DNA of 64,000 nucleotides from Mytilus californianus (taxonomy: Eukaryota; Mollusca; Bivalvia; Mytilida; Mytilidae): contig NW_026262734.1 in NCBI RefSeq assembly GCF_021869535.1, positions 105,497,088 through 105,561,087 of the forward strand, given 5' to 3'. Each line of letters opens with the position of its first letter. Position 1 is the first letter of the stretch. The position numbers were made by a program, and so were the translations under genes. The notes beneath the pieces are model-generated. The model was not told where the DNA came from. It was given only the letters and a program-made list of their open reading frames with translations, and made no database searches. Shown here one piece after another: positions 1 through 11,200 of the stretch.

Positions 1-1060
1 TAAATTATTCACAAATTTTAAACACTTGGGACGATTTAAAATCTGAAAGTTGAAATCTGTCTATGATTGAAGTCAGTATGTTGCCCTCCAGGAGTCTTTT
101 TGTTAATTTTGTTGCTGGGTTGCTGTCTCAATGGCATATACTCCACATCTCACTTTATTCATATTTGTACCCTTTTTCCATTCATTCCATTGGTTTATAT
201 AGTCTAATGTTTGATTTTGTCAGGTTTTTTGTACTTCACCCTTTTTGAATTGACCCTTGGAGTTCAGTATTTTTGTAAATATATTTTTATCAAATTTATA
301 ATGTTCTATATATTTAAAATTGTAAGTTTTGGGGGTTTCACTTACCAAAATGATTAATGCCAGTGGCCTTAGAGAAGAATTAAAGTTGCAATATGTAAAT
401 TTCAGATAATCAATAAAACCCTCATCCAATGCACAATCATCTGTGTTCCTGATAAAATCACATTGCTCACTATGGTTTGTCTTTCTAACTTCTCTACACT
501 GAAATGTATTAAATAAATGAAATTATAAACACCAAACAACTAAATATTGAAAAGGAACTATGGAGGACTGAAAACCAACATTAAAACTAATACTAATAAC
601 TGAACATCATACCTGCCAACTTTTCAAAATCTCCATGGGGGATTTTAAGGGCAAGACGATCTAATGCTCTCTTATATTGTCATAAGTGTTTTTAATCTAC
701 TTCTATATTGTTTGTGCTTAAATACCCTTTTAACTCATTTGAATGCCTGTTTTGTGGAGTAGAGTTTATATTATAAAGAATTTCAAAATTCAGGTCAACA
801 CCTCTCATGGGGGATGTCCCCCATCAATCGGGATAGTTGGCAGGTCTGGAACATCTGGGAAGGAATCGTTATCCGTTAAAAAAGTAATTTGGGTCTGTAA
901 CTCTGCTATTGTTTTATAGCTTGCAACTTGCCAGAAGTACTAGTTTTTACTCTGCCATACATTATTGCACATTTCCAAAGTCAAACATTTCTGACAGATT
1001 GCTACAAAAATTATTTGATCAGTGATAACTGAGAATATGCAGTACACATGGTACACAGAT
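1..1060. other. AT-rich non-coding DNA with repeat fragments
   Basis: No convincing exon is visible. Positions about 190-285 end in a stretch (TTGGAGTTCAGTATTTTTGT) that recurs at 3701-3720, so this is the 3' end of the same dispersed family described at 3335-3735. A pair of short inverted segments around 630-845 (GGGGGAT and ATCCCCC types, with CAGGTCTGG and ACCTGCCAA at the borders) suggests a decayed palindromic element. The short open frames here have no supporting features. Confidence 0.5.
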
Positions 1061-1071
1061 GTAAATCTTTC

Positions 1072-1235
1072 TTTCTTTATAAAAATAAGGAGATGAGGTA
1101 TGATTGCCAATGAGACAACTATCCACCAAAGTTCAAATAAAGTGAATGTAAGCAATAATAGGCAACCATACGACCTTCAACAATGAGAAAAACCCATACT
1201 GTATAGACAGCTATAAAAGGCCTTCCTTTCGTGTA
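1072..1235 (+). repeat. Dispersed ~150-bp mussel-type repeat (family R1)
   Basis: Begins with an AATAAGGAGATGAGGTATGA motif, continues through GCCAATGAGACAACT and ends near AAAAACCCATACTG. The same ordered blocks recur at 8351-8520, 14437-14575, 26335-26450 and 34245-34330 (+) and at 3834-3886, 16943-16990, 26095-26130 and 31955-32070 (-). No terminal inverted repeats or coding capacity are visible; a SINE or the end of a larger element is possible. I know this motif as very common in Mytilus sequence, from memory. Confidence 0.75.
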
Positions 1236-1617
1236 TACATTACCCCAAACATGCCAAATGGCCCTTTTAATTCATTTTCATTGTCCTTGCTTTAAATATG
1301 TCCACTTTTCCACATTTGAACTGAAGTATGTCATCTATCAAAATATCCTAAATACTCTGACACTTCCTTAATTGCACTTTTCATAACTTCCTATTACAAT
1401 CTTTGAACAGGAAAAGTTTATATTGCTAAACATGTAATGATTGCATTGAATTAATTATGAAAAAGTATATCAGTAAGCAGCAGATCATCAGAGCAGAAGG
1501 CCATACATTTGATAAATAAAAAAGGGTATCTCTAACATAATTTGGGCATCAACAAGAACTAAAGAACGTATACTAAAATATATTTACAATTTTGCATAAA
1601 AAGACAATTATAAAAAT

Positions 1618-1848
1618 TCACACATCTAGTACCTCAGTATCATTATTTCCCATTAAACTTCTCATTGAAAATTTACTTTGCAGCAGCTGGTGGTTTGGGT
1701 CCAACTTTACAACAGTATGACTGTCTGAAGATCTCAATTCTGATACAATGTAAAACACTAAAAACATCACTGCTGCTATACATATCTTCGTACATCCTAT
1801 TTTACTGGATGTCCTGGACCCCTCAGTTTTACTTTTTACCACTGTCAT
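1618..1848 (-). CDS. Possible small type II membrane protein or first coding exon (doubtful)
   Basis: A 76-codon frame starts at an ATG (1848-1846) in an A-rich context. It has a basic N-terminus (residues 1-20, rich in K, R and S), one hydrophobic stretch at about residues 22-38 (ICIAAVMFLVFYIV core), then a polar tail. This would suit a type II signal anchor. Near the C-terminus the sequence GAG|GTACTAG could be a splice donor, so the frame could be the first exon of a minus-strand gene rather than a complete small protein. I do not recognise the protein and found no second exon. Chance open frames of this size are common in AT-rich DNA. Confidence 0.25.
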   Translation of the reverse strand: MTVVKSKTEGSRTSSKIGCTKICIAAVMFLVFYIVSELRSSDSHTVVKLDPNHQLLQSKFSMRSLMGNNDTEVLDV

Positions 1849-2013
1849 TTTCGATTTTGACCTAATTAGATCAAATTTGGTTAACTTTTATCACATGTTG
1901 ACTTTTGATAACAGGATCACTTGTTTACATAGAGTTATCGTTCGTTCATTATCCCCTGCAGTGAAGTGTTGAATTAAGTTTCTAACTTACGGGTTAAAGT
2001 GAATATCTAATAC

Positions 2014-2830
2014 ATTATTGCGAACCCAATGAAAGTTTTCCACAGTGCCATCTCTATCTTGACCAGGTATTTAAACTTTTGCAAGTTCACCTGTCCTATT
2101 GAATGAATACAATAGCTATTTTTCTCTGTGTAGTTTATTCACTGGGACCTTTAAATTTCTTCTAAGAGAAATCTATCACTCATTGATTAATTTACCTGAG
2201 TAAAAATATTTTCTCATATATAGACAAAAATACTTTTTTATACTCATTAACTACGTGTGATGATGTATTTATTCAATATTAATAATATATTTTCATTCAG
2301 TTTAATATAAACATTGATTCAATCATAAAAAGTTGATTTCAAACAAAAGTTTTATCAATGTTCCTATTGAAATTTGATTTTTTTTTTGTCTAGTTATAGA
2401 ATACATTTAAGAAGATCTTAATTTGAAACATCATTATTTTCAAGTTCTTATTCATGTCAAACAATTTTTTTTTTAAAAGGAACAATGTTGAAAGTTTTGT
2501 CAGAAATCAATTTTTTATGATTGAATCAATGTTTATATTAAACTGAATGAAAATATATTATTAATATTGAATAACTACATCATCACACGCAGTTAATGAG
2601 TATAAAAACAGTATTTTTGTCTATATATAAGAAATTTTTTTTACTCAGGTAATTTAATCAATGAATGATAGATTTCTCTTAGAAGAAATTTAAAGGTCCC
2701 AGAGAATAAACTACACAGAGAACAATAGCTATTGTATCTATTCAATAGGACAGGTGAACTTGCAAAAGTTTAAATACCTGGTCAAGTTAGAGATGGCACT
2801 GTGGAAAACTTTCATTGGGTTCGCAATAAT
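2014..2830. repeat. 817-bp foldback element (two ~350-bp inverted arms)
   Basis: The left arm (2014-2365) and right arm (about 2479-2830) are reverse complements over their whole length, separated by about 113 bp. The outer ends are ATTATTGCGAACCC and GGGTTCGCAATAAT; the inner ends are CAATGTTCCT and AGGAACAATG. Arms differ by scattered substitutions and small indels, roughly a tenth of positions by eye, so the copy is not recent. No open frame lies inside. It fits a large palindromic MITE or foldback transposon. Confidence 0.85.
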
Positions 2831-2934
2831 TTAATATATAAATAGGCCCTTGAAAGCAAGAATTTTGATAATATCATAAAAATCCTTGGTCTTGGAAATT
2901 TTATTTAAACGTGAAAAAATGCCACAAAAACAAT

Positions 2935-3056
2935 TAATTGATTAATTAATGTTTTTATTCAATTATTTATTCAAGTAATTACAATCCATTTCTTTCTTTA
3001 ATTAATTTAATTATTCAATCAAGTAATTGCAATCCATTTCTTTCTTTAATTCAGCA
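2935..3056. repeat. 48-bp direct duplication in AT-rich DNA
   Basis: The block TCAAGTAATTACAATCCATT at 2971 recurs with one change at 3019, followed in both by CTTTCTTTAATT. The surrounding AATTAATTGATTAATT runs are low-complexity. This is a simple local duplication with no coding content. Confidence 0.6.
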
Positions 3057-3334
3057 ATGATTAACCAATAAATCTGTAGTGAGAACAAAGTTTTTTTTAT
3101 TTGAATAGAAAGTTAGTCTTTTTTTTAAGACAACAATTTCCACTGTTCCTATTTTCAGTCATAAAGCAAAAATAACTTATTTTGATAATTAAAAAAACAT
3201 GTATTCTTATATTAAAGATAATTCTGAAATTCTAACTGAATACCAATTTGATCAACATACGGATCTGTTTTTTAAACAGCATCCTAAATAAACAAACAGA
3301 TAAACAGTATATTGTATGAAACTAAAATTGACTC

Positions 3335-3735
3335 ATTTTGAAAGTCCGTGGAGTTTGCTTATGTGCTTTGTCTATATGTCATTTTGTTTTTCTTTGTTGA
3401 CATTATAGTGATTAAGATTATAACACAATGTTGACTGCGGTACCCCTATTTTTGGCATTTTTACCTATTATGTCTGTTTTTTTTCGTTCACACATTGTTG
3501 TGAATATAATGGAATTTTATGCGACTGTCATACAAGTCAGTGAGAGGTTTAGCCAGTATAAAACCAGGTTTAATCCACCATTTTCTAAATAAAGAAATGC
3601 CTGTACCAAGTCAGGAATATGACAGTTGCTTTCCATTCGTTTGATGTGTTTGAGCTTTTAATTTTGCCATTTGAAAAGGGACTTTCCGTTTTGAATTTTC
3701 CTTGGAGTTCAGTATTTTTGTTATTTTACTTTTTG
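3335..3735 (+). repeat. Dispersed mussel-type repeat (family R4)
   Basis: A stretch from GTCCGTGGAGTTTGC to GGAGTTCAGTATTTTTGT that I recognise from memory as a very frequent interspersed sequence in Mytilus genomes. Its 3' end is shared with 190-285 of this window. It has no long open frame and no visible terminal repeats, so its class (LINE or LTR end, or other) is open. It is followed at 3834 by a reversed R1 fragment, so repeats are clustered here. Confidence 0.6.
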
Positions 3736-3833
3736 AAAGGATAATAGAGACGAAAATCAGTTTATTGTGAATAGAAAAGAACACTAGATGGCACAATATT
3801 TAAATGAATAGTAAGAAACTTCTACGTCACTTG

Positions 3834-3886
3834 GTCTCTGGAGGAGAGTTGTCTTATTGGTAATCATACCACATCTTATTTTTATA
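3834..3886 (-). repeat. R1 repeat fragment
   Basis: Reverse-strand fragment reading GGAGAGTTGTCTTATTGG then CATACCACATCTTA, the complement of the R1 start. Only the first ~50 bp of the family is present. Confidence 0.65.
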
Positions 3887-4422
3887 TCATAATAAGCTTT
3901 AAATAATTATAAGAAAAATGGTGTCACCATACATTTTCCTAGCTTTAATACAAAATCGAAAAATGTACTGTACATTTTTCATAAGATTAAATTTTCTAAG
4001 TTATCCCCCTTAAAGGCATACGATACAGTTTTGATCCTACGTTGAATTTTTAAGAACATTTGCATACAAGCTATTTTTCACCTCGATAATTTAAATATGT
4101 ACAATAAATCTAAACCTTCATGACAAGTGCTACTATAAGAGATAAATTTGGTCGAAATTTTAAATATTTACAGGACATTTCCATCCTTTGAAAAGACACA
4201 CCTAACTGTTTTGTTTCAAAAGATAAACGCAATTAGAATTTTGTAAAAGCATTTGAAATATCTTCTTTCATACGCATGTTCTAAATTTGTGTAACAATTC
4301 TTTGGTAACAATTAATTTTTATCAAATTTTTACGATTTTGGAAAAACAAACGGAATTTTTTGTTGTATATTTATCTAACTTATAAAAAATCGTCGATAAT
4401 TTGTTCTTAAAAAATACTGTCT

Positions 4423-4515
4423 GATTAATTGATTAATTGATTAATTGGTTAATTGGTTAATTGGTTAATTGATTAATTGATTAATTGATTAATTGATTGA
4501 CTGATTGACTGATAT
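4423..4515. repeat. 8-bp microsatellite (TTAATTGA-type)
   Basis: About ten copies of GATTAATT / GGTTAATT in tandem, ending in a few GACTGATT copies. It lies about 570 bp upstream of the BCKDK start codon. Confidence 0.85.
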
Positions 4516-4645
4516 ACTAAACATAGGTTTCGCGACGTGATTTTTTTAAGTATGTTTATATGCATATATTTAGACAAAAAGACATCGTCTCACAACTGTT
4601 TATATTATATAGTAAACGTGTCGTTGACTGACTCGAGCAGCCAGC

Positions 4646-4678
4646 CTGGGACTATTATACTTATTAATATAGTCCCAG
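4646..4678. repeat. Perfect 10-bp inverted repeat
   Basis: CTGGGACTAT (4646-4655) and ATAGTCCCAG (4669-4678) are exact reverse complements with a 13-bp AT-rich loop. This may be a relic of a MITE or a short hairpin upstream of BCKDK; no function can be assigned. Confidence 0.6.
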
Positions 4679-4859
4679 AGTCAACCAAATTACAAAAAAT
4701 TATCGATGAATGAACTGGCAACGAATTTTAAAATAGATGATCAGAACAAAGAAAAAGTTTAATTTTATCAATTTGTGTGACTGATATAAATATTTGTTTC
4801 AATAAATTTTTATTGTTATTCGGTTCGAGATCGGATTTGCTGAATTCTTTTCTTTTTAA

Positions 4860-5085
4860 ATTCATAATGTATAGGGTCAAGGCCACAGTGCAGTCTTTCA
4901 TCTGTAGCGTGACCGCAACAAACGATGGGCTGTGAATACCTGCAGCAGTTTCTTAGAATGTATTCAATATATAGACACAAAAAACAGTCAGACAGTTGGA
5001 ATTGTTGATAGTTTAGATAATAATGGACTGAAATTTCGCATGAAAGGGATCTTATGTTAATTAAGTGTGTGTAAAAGTAACGAAA
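4860..5085 (+). promoter_or_regulatory. Putative BCKDK promoter and 5' UTR
   Basis: This is the region immediately before the BCKDK start codon. No TATA box at a clear position is visible. It contains GGGTCAAGGCCA at about 4874-4885, one base from the ERR/SF-1 consensus TCAAGGTCA, and a GC-richer patch (GTAGCGTGACCGCAAC, about 4904-4919) that stands out from the AT-rich surroundings. The transcription start cannot be located from sequence alone. Confidence 0.35.
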
Positions 5086-5268
5086 ATGTCTTCTGTTGTG
5101 ATCAGCTGTTCGCGACTTCCTCTCCTAAGTTTTCGACATCTGTCAGGTTATGCACAGAAAAGATCATGGTCTGATGATGTATATTATAGATCTACTGAAT
5201 ATAGAGAAAGATCAACCTCGGTTACATCTTTTTACAACCAAAGTGAAATAGACAACATTGCAGCAAAG
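5086..5268 (+). CDS. BCKDK: BCKDK exon 1 (residues 1-61)
   Basis: Starts at the first ATG in frame (context CGAAAATGTCT). An upstream in-frame GTG is not a credible start. It encodes the mitochondrial presequence and the conserved [13 protein letters not shown] segment and ends AAG|GTATAA in phase 0. The presequence is rich in S, R and L with no acidic residue until about residue 30. Confidence 0.92.
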
Positions 5269-8200
5269 GTATAAATTTACATATTTAACTGTTTCAAAGT
5301 TCAGGTTTTCAAAATGTTTTACAAGTTGAACACTGCATATTAATTTAGATTATGAATATTTTAGCACATGATAAACTGTAGTGATGTAGTTTTCATAGTT
5401 CAATGATGAGGATTATAAAGGGGGTTTGGTGCATGATGAACGGGGGGAAAATGGCCATTTCACGATAAAAAAAAAAAACCAACCACTTGCACAGTGCTTC
5501 TTCATGAATTTGTACAAAACACGGTGAATAATGAGCTTCAAGCATGACAACATGTGAAATAAGAATTGTAAACGTGTTGCACAAAAGTAGCCCTTTACCA
5601 CCTACATTGATCTTTTGATGTTGGTGCAAAAATATAAAAGTGATTGTGTCACACACAAATACCCCTTATCACTATTTGTCTGCCATAACTGGACATCACA
5701 AACATTATGTTCCCGTAAAATTTTTAATGTCTCAAAGGGTCATAGATTCCCAAATATCAATGTGGTCCATTATCATAGCTGCCACAATAATAAATAGTTG
5801 AAAAGAAAGACGACTCACATTTGTACAATTTCAGGTAGAGTAGGTTTGACATACGGATCTCATCTCTTCTGATGTCACAATGTTTATGTTATTAAGTCAT
5901 AGAAAGAGTCCACTATTTAATTAATTCACTTACACCGATTGACCTTTGGTCATGATGGTCATCAGAATAATTCATTTATATTAAAAAGGAACTAGAAATA
6001 GGTTTATTAAATTGCCATGATACAAAAATGGAAAATCCCAAATCCACAGCTGTATCTACATGTACATGTTATATTGTAGTTTTGTACATGTACCACCAAG
6101 TAAAAAGTGCATGTGTATTCAGTGTGATTCTGTTATCCATGCACAGAGATCCAACAAACATTTTTCGAATTACAGGTAGACAAAACTTAGCATTTTCTCT
6201 TGTTTACATTACTTCTATGGTAATATTTTATGTTTGTTTCATGTCATGTGTTTTCTAAAATGACTTGCATGTATAAACCTTTATCGATGTAGCTATCAAC
6301 ATGATCAATGTATCGATCATACATTGAATTGCTGTATAGCAGATAGAGATGAATCACTTCTTTCATCCTTTTGTCTTTTGGTTTTTATGGATACATTTTT
6401 TGTAGTTGCGCGATTGGCAATAATACAGCATCTCCTTGCTTTTATATTTACTAGACTAAGCCAGATTCTGTTGCTTGAGACTTTGGATTCATGCAGCACT
6501 CATTTTGAAATTTCTACAGAATTATTCTGTGAATGTTTTATTTATAAACATGATAAACATGAAAAAAAGGTAGTCAATTTGAACATTTACTGAATCTGTA
6601 ATTTATTGTGTATATGGGTTCATTGTACCTTAGACTTGCTACATGTCCCTTCCTTATTGTTTTTTTTCAATTTTGCCCCTTTAACAATTTTACTGCTATA
6701 ACTAAGAGATTACCATTATAGTGACATCTGCAGAGGAAGATGCAAGGGCAATCAGTATACTGGCAGTTTTCAGTAAACATATAAATTAATAAGAAAGAAA
6801 TAAAAGAAAGGGAATTGTAGCAAGTCTACATGTACCTGTACATTTAGTAATCCTAATACTTCAATGTACATGTGTATTTGATAATACAGTGTAATTACAT
6901 GTATGGATGTCCAGTGTATTAAAACTAACAAATGAGTGCAGACTTGATTACACAGGTTTTAAAAGACCACGAAGTACATCAAGTGTAGGAGTTTAATCAT
7001 CTGTTATACATTTTAATTGTTCACACTTGACATGCTTGGAGGAGTGTTGTTTGAAAATCTGAGGATTAACCATGAAGTCAGCTATCTCTAAGGATTTAAA
7101 TACCATTTAATTACAATGATTTATAATATGAAAGTTACACAGTATCTTAAGATATTTAAGTTTTAATTTTATCCAAGATTGATATCTTGAAGAGCTAATC
7201 AATTTTTACAATTTTATCATTTTATACATGTACATTGTGTGTACACAGGCAAAATTTGTTCACATGAATTTCACATTGAATCTCTCATGAAATTGATGTG
7301 AAAAATTTCATGTGAAATTCACCTCAAACGAGCTTATACATGAAACTCACGTGAAAATGTTCATGTGAATTTCATGTGAATTGAATTTCACATGAACTTT
7401 CTAAAAAACAATTGGTATTTTTCATGATTTTAATTAAATTTGATAATTTGGAAGTTATTTGAATTACTTTATTAAAAAAATTGTTGGGTATATTGGTTCC
7501 TTTCCTCAAGTATTTCACAGTATTCCTGCTTGATTATCACAAGCCCCATTAAGACCACTAAAATTTTCATGAAAAGACTAACTACTAACTTCTTGCAAGC
7601 AATATAAATTTAAGACATTTTATGAAGAGCTGAAGTCAAAAACTTTATCGTAAAGACTGATTTCATAAGATTTTTGCCTAATGTACATTTTTGTACATCC
7701 AAATTTCCTATAATGATATAATTACATATTTGTAGATGACCTTCAGATGTAGGTCAAACTTTTATCAGAATGAGATCATTGATTGTTTGGATGAATTTAT
7801 CTGTAACCAAACTTTTATTTATACATATAGAGACAAATAATGACATCAATAGATTTCCAATAGTTGGGCATTGTAATGATTGATTATGGGTTGCAACAGT
7901 TTGTCAAAGCCTATATGTACATTGTGTGCACATATTTTAATGATCAATTAACTTATTTGAGAATTTTATATATTAATGTTGAACTTGGCTTTCATTGTGG
8001 GAATTTTATTTAGACACTTTGCATATCCTATCACTACATTTGTATATATGCCAGAGTTGAAAAGCCTTATCACACAGTCTGACAGACAAAAAATAAGCTT
8101 ATGAAATAAACTGTAAATTCCGTCATTGCTTCTAGGAAATAAATGCACCTGCTTTAATACATTTCATGAAGATGCCAGTTTGATTTGTTGCTTTGTGGTT

Positions 8201-11200
8201 TATAAACTTTTCACTTTTTCAATAGTGGAATTTTGTTTGTATTTGTGATGAACATTTTGGAGTTTTAAGGCAGAAATAGTGTGTACAATATTGGACAAGT
8301 ATTAAAACATAATTTCAACCATACTTTGGGAAATTCTTTACATATTATGTTTCTTATAAAAATAAGGAGATGTGGTATTATTGACAGTGAGACAACTTAA
8401 TCCCCCATAGTTCAAATGACTTGGATTTATGTTTCTGTGCCGTCTTCAACGCCTTCAACCACAGTGAACTATGAGAAAAACCCATACTGTTTATTCAGCT
8501 ATAAAAGTCCTTGACATGAAAAATGTGAAACATGACTTTAATAATAGCAAAAATATGTAGTTCCTTTCACAACTCTTATATATATACTATATTAACACTA
8601 TTATTTAAACCTACATTCAGATAGCACTTAAATTTGCTGTTTTGACGAAAAAAGAAATAAATTCTGTCTGAAGTGAGTATCACATGCTGTTACATGCATG
8701 TACCTGAGAGTAATGACCTTTAAATACTGCAGACAACCAGGCACATGTACTTTATTTATAAACATTATCAACCATATGCACAAAGTATAATTTATCAAGC
8801 AGTGTGTCTTTATTATAGAAAATGCAAGACAGTATTTTGGCTTTTCTCCTGTAGCAGCAGTAAATAAATTGGATAAAAAATGTACTTTTTGTGTGCCTGT
8901 GACCTAGTCAGTTAGGAACACACGTATGATGTAATTTGTCATAATATGACATGAATAGTTTGTTGTATGGGCTGTAACTTTTGTTGAAATGTACTTCAAA
9001 CAGCATTCTTCTGTACATGTATAAATACATGTATATATATGACCTGCTTTTCATGACAACCTTGTATTGAAATAAAAATACAATGTATTAAATTGTTTTC
9101 AAACAACAGAATGGAACTGAAACATTCTACCACTGGTATTTGTAAAAATTATAAGATACATGTATCTAGTTGGAGTTAGAAACAATGATATATAAAATAA
9201 TAGCATTTTTGTTTTTGATACTGACTTTTTCAGCAAGAATTGAGCCCGTATGGGCAAGCCTATGAAGTCAGTATCAAAAAATAAAATACCATTATTCTTT
9301 TTATCATTGTTATTGGAAATTTGTCTTAACTGTATATTTTTTTGGTTGAGAATATGAAGTAAAATGAAATACAAAATGTAATAAGGAAAACCACTTTTAC
9401 GAGTACAAAACGTTTGGATAGTTGTTCGGTTGTATGAATGAAGTGCATTTCATTGATAAATTGACACGGATGGACTTGAGCATGTGACGTTGCTGCACTG
9501 ATACATGACGTCATTGCCTAATATTTTCTATAGTATCAAGTCCTGTCCATGATCTCAAAAAATATTAGGCAGTAAGATCAAAGGGAAAATGTACAAATTG
9601 CCGATAAATATATATATAGAATATTAAGATATGTTGATTGTTGCTATTTTTAGACACTATATATAATTATATGTACTGCAATAGACATGATAGATTTGGT
9701 TCTGTGTTTTCATTGTTTTGTTGTTTGTTTTCAAAGATGGCCTCAAAATTGGACAAAAATACAATTATTGAAATGGAACTGTTTGTGAATTGAGACTAAT
9801 TTAACATGTTTAAGCAATGTTTTAAGTATTAGATTCAGCTCCTTTTTTGTTTAATTTAAAATTTCCTGTTTGACTAATCATGAATATAACATAAAATATA
9901 AGATTAGAATTCTTGGGAGTTAAGAGCACTACAACACTATTATAAGTCAACTGGAGTATAAATTATATACAACAAAGAGACTGATAATGCAGCTGTTCAA
10001 AGCATCTAAACTCTTATTTATCTTTAATTAATGGAAGAAAATTGCCTGATTTTAATTTTTCAGGATGGTTGCTTTAATATTAACAAAAAATTCTGTACCA
10101 AAATCTTTTCTAACTACTAGTCTGAAGATTGATATTCCAACATTTTTCTTATGTGCCTAGACAAAGTTTTGCAAATACTTACTAGTCTGATTAAAATTTT
10201 ACTAGTCTGGGGCATCGGACTAGTGGCTAATGGTGCAGACTGACAAAAGGTTCTTTTATAACACAAAGTGTAAGATAACAATGAGGAAACACTAAAGACG
10301 GTGTCATTGACTTTTAAAACGGTATTGTTATAAAATCAAGGACATCAGGCAAGTGTATTATACATGCTATATAGGTTGACACGACCTTGAATTATTAACC
10401 TTCCAGGAAGTTTGTAAACAACAATGCAGGGATCTATTGATATTTTATTTTAATTATTTATAAGTGACCGGCCATGCAATATTAGCATGATAAGAACTTT
10501 GTCTGTAAATGAGAACTTTTGGTTGTAGTAATAATGTTACATTTATATGGATGTTGGGTATATACGTAGTATTTCTTGATGAAACTTTCTTTGAAAGGTC
10601 ATTTCAGTGAATTAGTTCAAAACAGCTAGGTGACTCTTATATGAATTGATGCCAATTCCAGTGGTGGACTGTAAACCATACTTGCAAATATGGTAATAGG
10701 AACACTGACCTGGGGGGCACTTGAGACTGTCTCATTTACTTACTTTAGTAAATTATTCTTAGTTTGAAAAGGGTCACTCAACCTATCAATAAGATATTTA
10801 GGGTCTCCTGTTATGTTATTGTGGGGAAACATAATTAACTGATCAATTATTCATATAATAATTTATGAATAACAAATTTAGTTAAATATATTGATATGCT
10901 CTCAAAATTCAAACTGGTAAGTGCAATTATGATAGAAAATAGTTCTCGAAATCTAAGATTTTTGTTTTTATCCCAAAATATCAAGGAGACACTAAAGTAT
11001 ACATGACATACAACAATGAATAGACAAAAGCATTTCATCTGTCATGATTTATTGAAAATCTCCATTCCAACAATAGAAGAGAGGAAAATTGTTTACTCTG
11101 CAAAAACAAAGATGTAAGAAGAATTTGTACCTCTAAATGTTTATGTTAAGCAAAGGAAATGTAGTACCGGTATTATTTTAGTGAAAGATATGCATGTAAG

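Noticed and set aside
5393..5656. Overlapping minus-strand frames in BCKDK intron 1
   Set aside because: Low-complexity frames in two registers over the same bases, with a poly-A/T run inside; no supporting signal.
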